Part shown: piece by piece, positions 6,373 through 6,762 of the stretch | Layout of the letters: every line of letters begins with the position of its first letter | Numbering within the stretch: position 1 is the stretch's first letter | Assembly (NCBI GenBank): GCA_013214715.1 | Contig: JABSSB010000083.1 | Coordinates: 1 to 6,762 of the forward strand | Direction: 5' to 3' | DNA length: 6,762 nt | DNA from: Paracoccaceae bacterium | GTDB taxonomy: Bacteria > Pseudomonadota > Alphaproteobacteria > Rhodobacterales > Rhodobacteraceae | Position numbers and translations under genes: made by a program | Notes under the pieces: generated by a model | Databases searched by the model: none | What the model saw: only the letters and a program-made list of their open reading frames with translations | What the model was told of the DNA's origin: nothing

Positions 6373-6762
6373 CTAAGCCGCAGCAGCGTCGGCCGGGGGT
6401 TCCTTGGCCCCGGTCATGAAGGCGACTGCGTCCGACATCGTATAATCCTTCGGATCGATCACGCAGAGCCGCCGTCCCAAGCGGTGCACATGCACACGAT
6501 CGGCCACCTCGAACACATGCGGCATGTTATGGCTGATCAAGATGATCGGGATGCCGCGCGATTTAACGTCTGCGATCAATTCAAGCACTTTGCGACTTTC
6601 CTTCACGCCAAGTGCGGCGGTTGGCTCATCCAGAATGATCACTTTGGACCCAAAAGCGGCGGCACGCGCCACAGCCACGCCTTGCCTTTGCCCACCCGAC
6701 AGGGTTTCAACCGCCTGATTGATATTCTGGATGGTCATCAAACCGAGTTCGCTCAGCTTTTC
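6373..6762 (-). CDS. frcA: Sugar (fructose-type) ABC transporter ATP-binding protein, 3' part
   Basis: This is the C-terminal 129 codons of an ABC ATPase that powers sugar import at the inner membrane. The frame runs off the window edge, so the N-terminal Walker A part is outside. Present are the ABC signature LSGGQ (6688-6702), followed by RQGVAVARA, Walker B VIILDEP (about residues 41-47 of the fragment), the D-loop region TAALG and the H-loop ISHNM (His78). The C-terminal tail HVHRLGRRLCVIDPKDYTMSDAVAFMTGA is very like FrcA of the fructose transporter described in Sinorhizobium meliloti. The short single-domain end suggests the FrcA type and not the fused double ATPase of ribose systems. 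The partners frcB (binding protein) and frcC (permease) would be expected beyond 6762. Other short sugar ATPases of the same family cannot be wholly excluded. Confidence 0.88.
   Translation of the reverse strand, partial: EKLSELGLMTIQNINQAVETLSGGQRQGVAVARAAAFGSKVIILDEPTAALGVKESRKVLELIADVKSRGIPIILISHNMPHVFEVADRVHVHRLGRRLCVIDPKDYTMSDAVAFMTGAKEPPADAAAA

Overview
The window looks like a chromosomal segment of an alphaproteobacterium, most likely a Rhodobacterales (Roseobacter-group) species. The signs are the gor - hflK - hflC - DUF2065 run, a fructose-type ABC ATPase (FrcA) next to an FrcK-family kinase, a decayed chemoreceptor with two CHASE3 sensor domains of the kind common in that order, and moderately high GC with strong Shine-Dalgarno sites. 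This assignment is an inference from gene content, with no database search.

Plus strand, 18-3712: glutathione reductase (gor), then after an 82-nt gap with a possible promoter, hflK, hflC and a small two-helix DUF2065 (YjeT-like) membrane protein. The last three genes overlap at their stop and start codons and form a tight, translationally coupled unit. HflK and HflC are SPFH-family proteins that form the membrane complex around the FtsH protease. Gor regenerates reduced glutathione.

Minus strand, 3733-4470: a convergent gene for a 245-aa exported protein with an N-terminal YbaY-like region and a C-terminal META (HslJ-like) domain. It faces the hflKC unit across 20 nt, and a perfect 8-bp hairpin overlaps the DUF2065 stop codon. 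No degP-type serine protease follows hflC/DUF2065, although one is common there in related genomes.

Minus strand, 4545-5678: a pseudogene of a methyl-accepting chemotaxis protein. An N-terminal membrane helix and two successive CHASE3 domains can be read only by crossing four frameshifts. The HAMP and signalling domains are absent.

Minus strand, 5735-6762: frcK (P-loop sugar/nucleoside kinase family) directly downstream of the 3' part of frcA, whose 5' end lies beyond the window. Together they look like the end of a fructose-uptake operon.

I found no RNA gene, CRISPR array, insertion sequence or convincing undescribed system. The most notable items are the decayed tandem-CHASE3 receptor, the YbaY-META exported protein at the place where degP is often found, and a G7 tract near the start of hflK.
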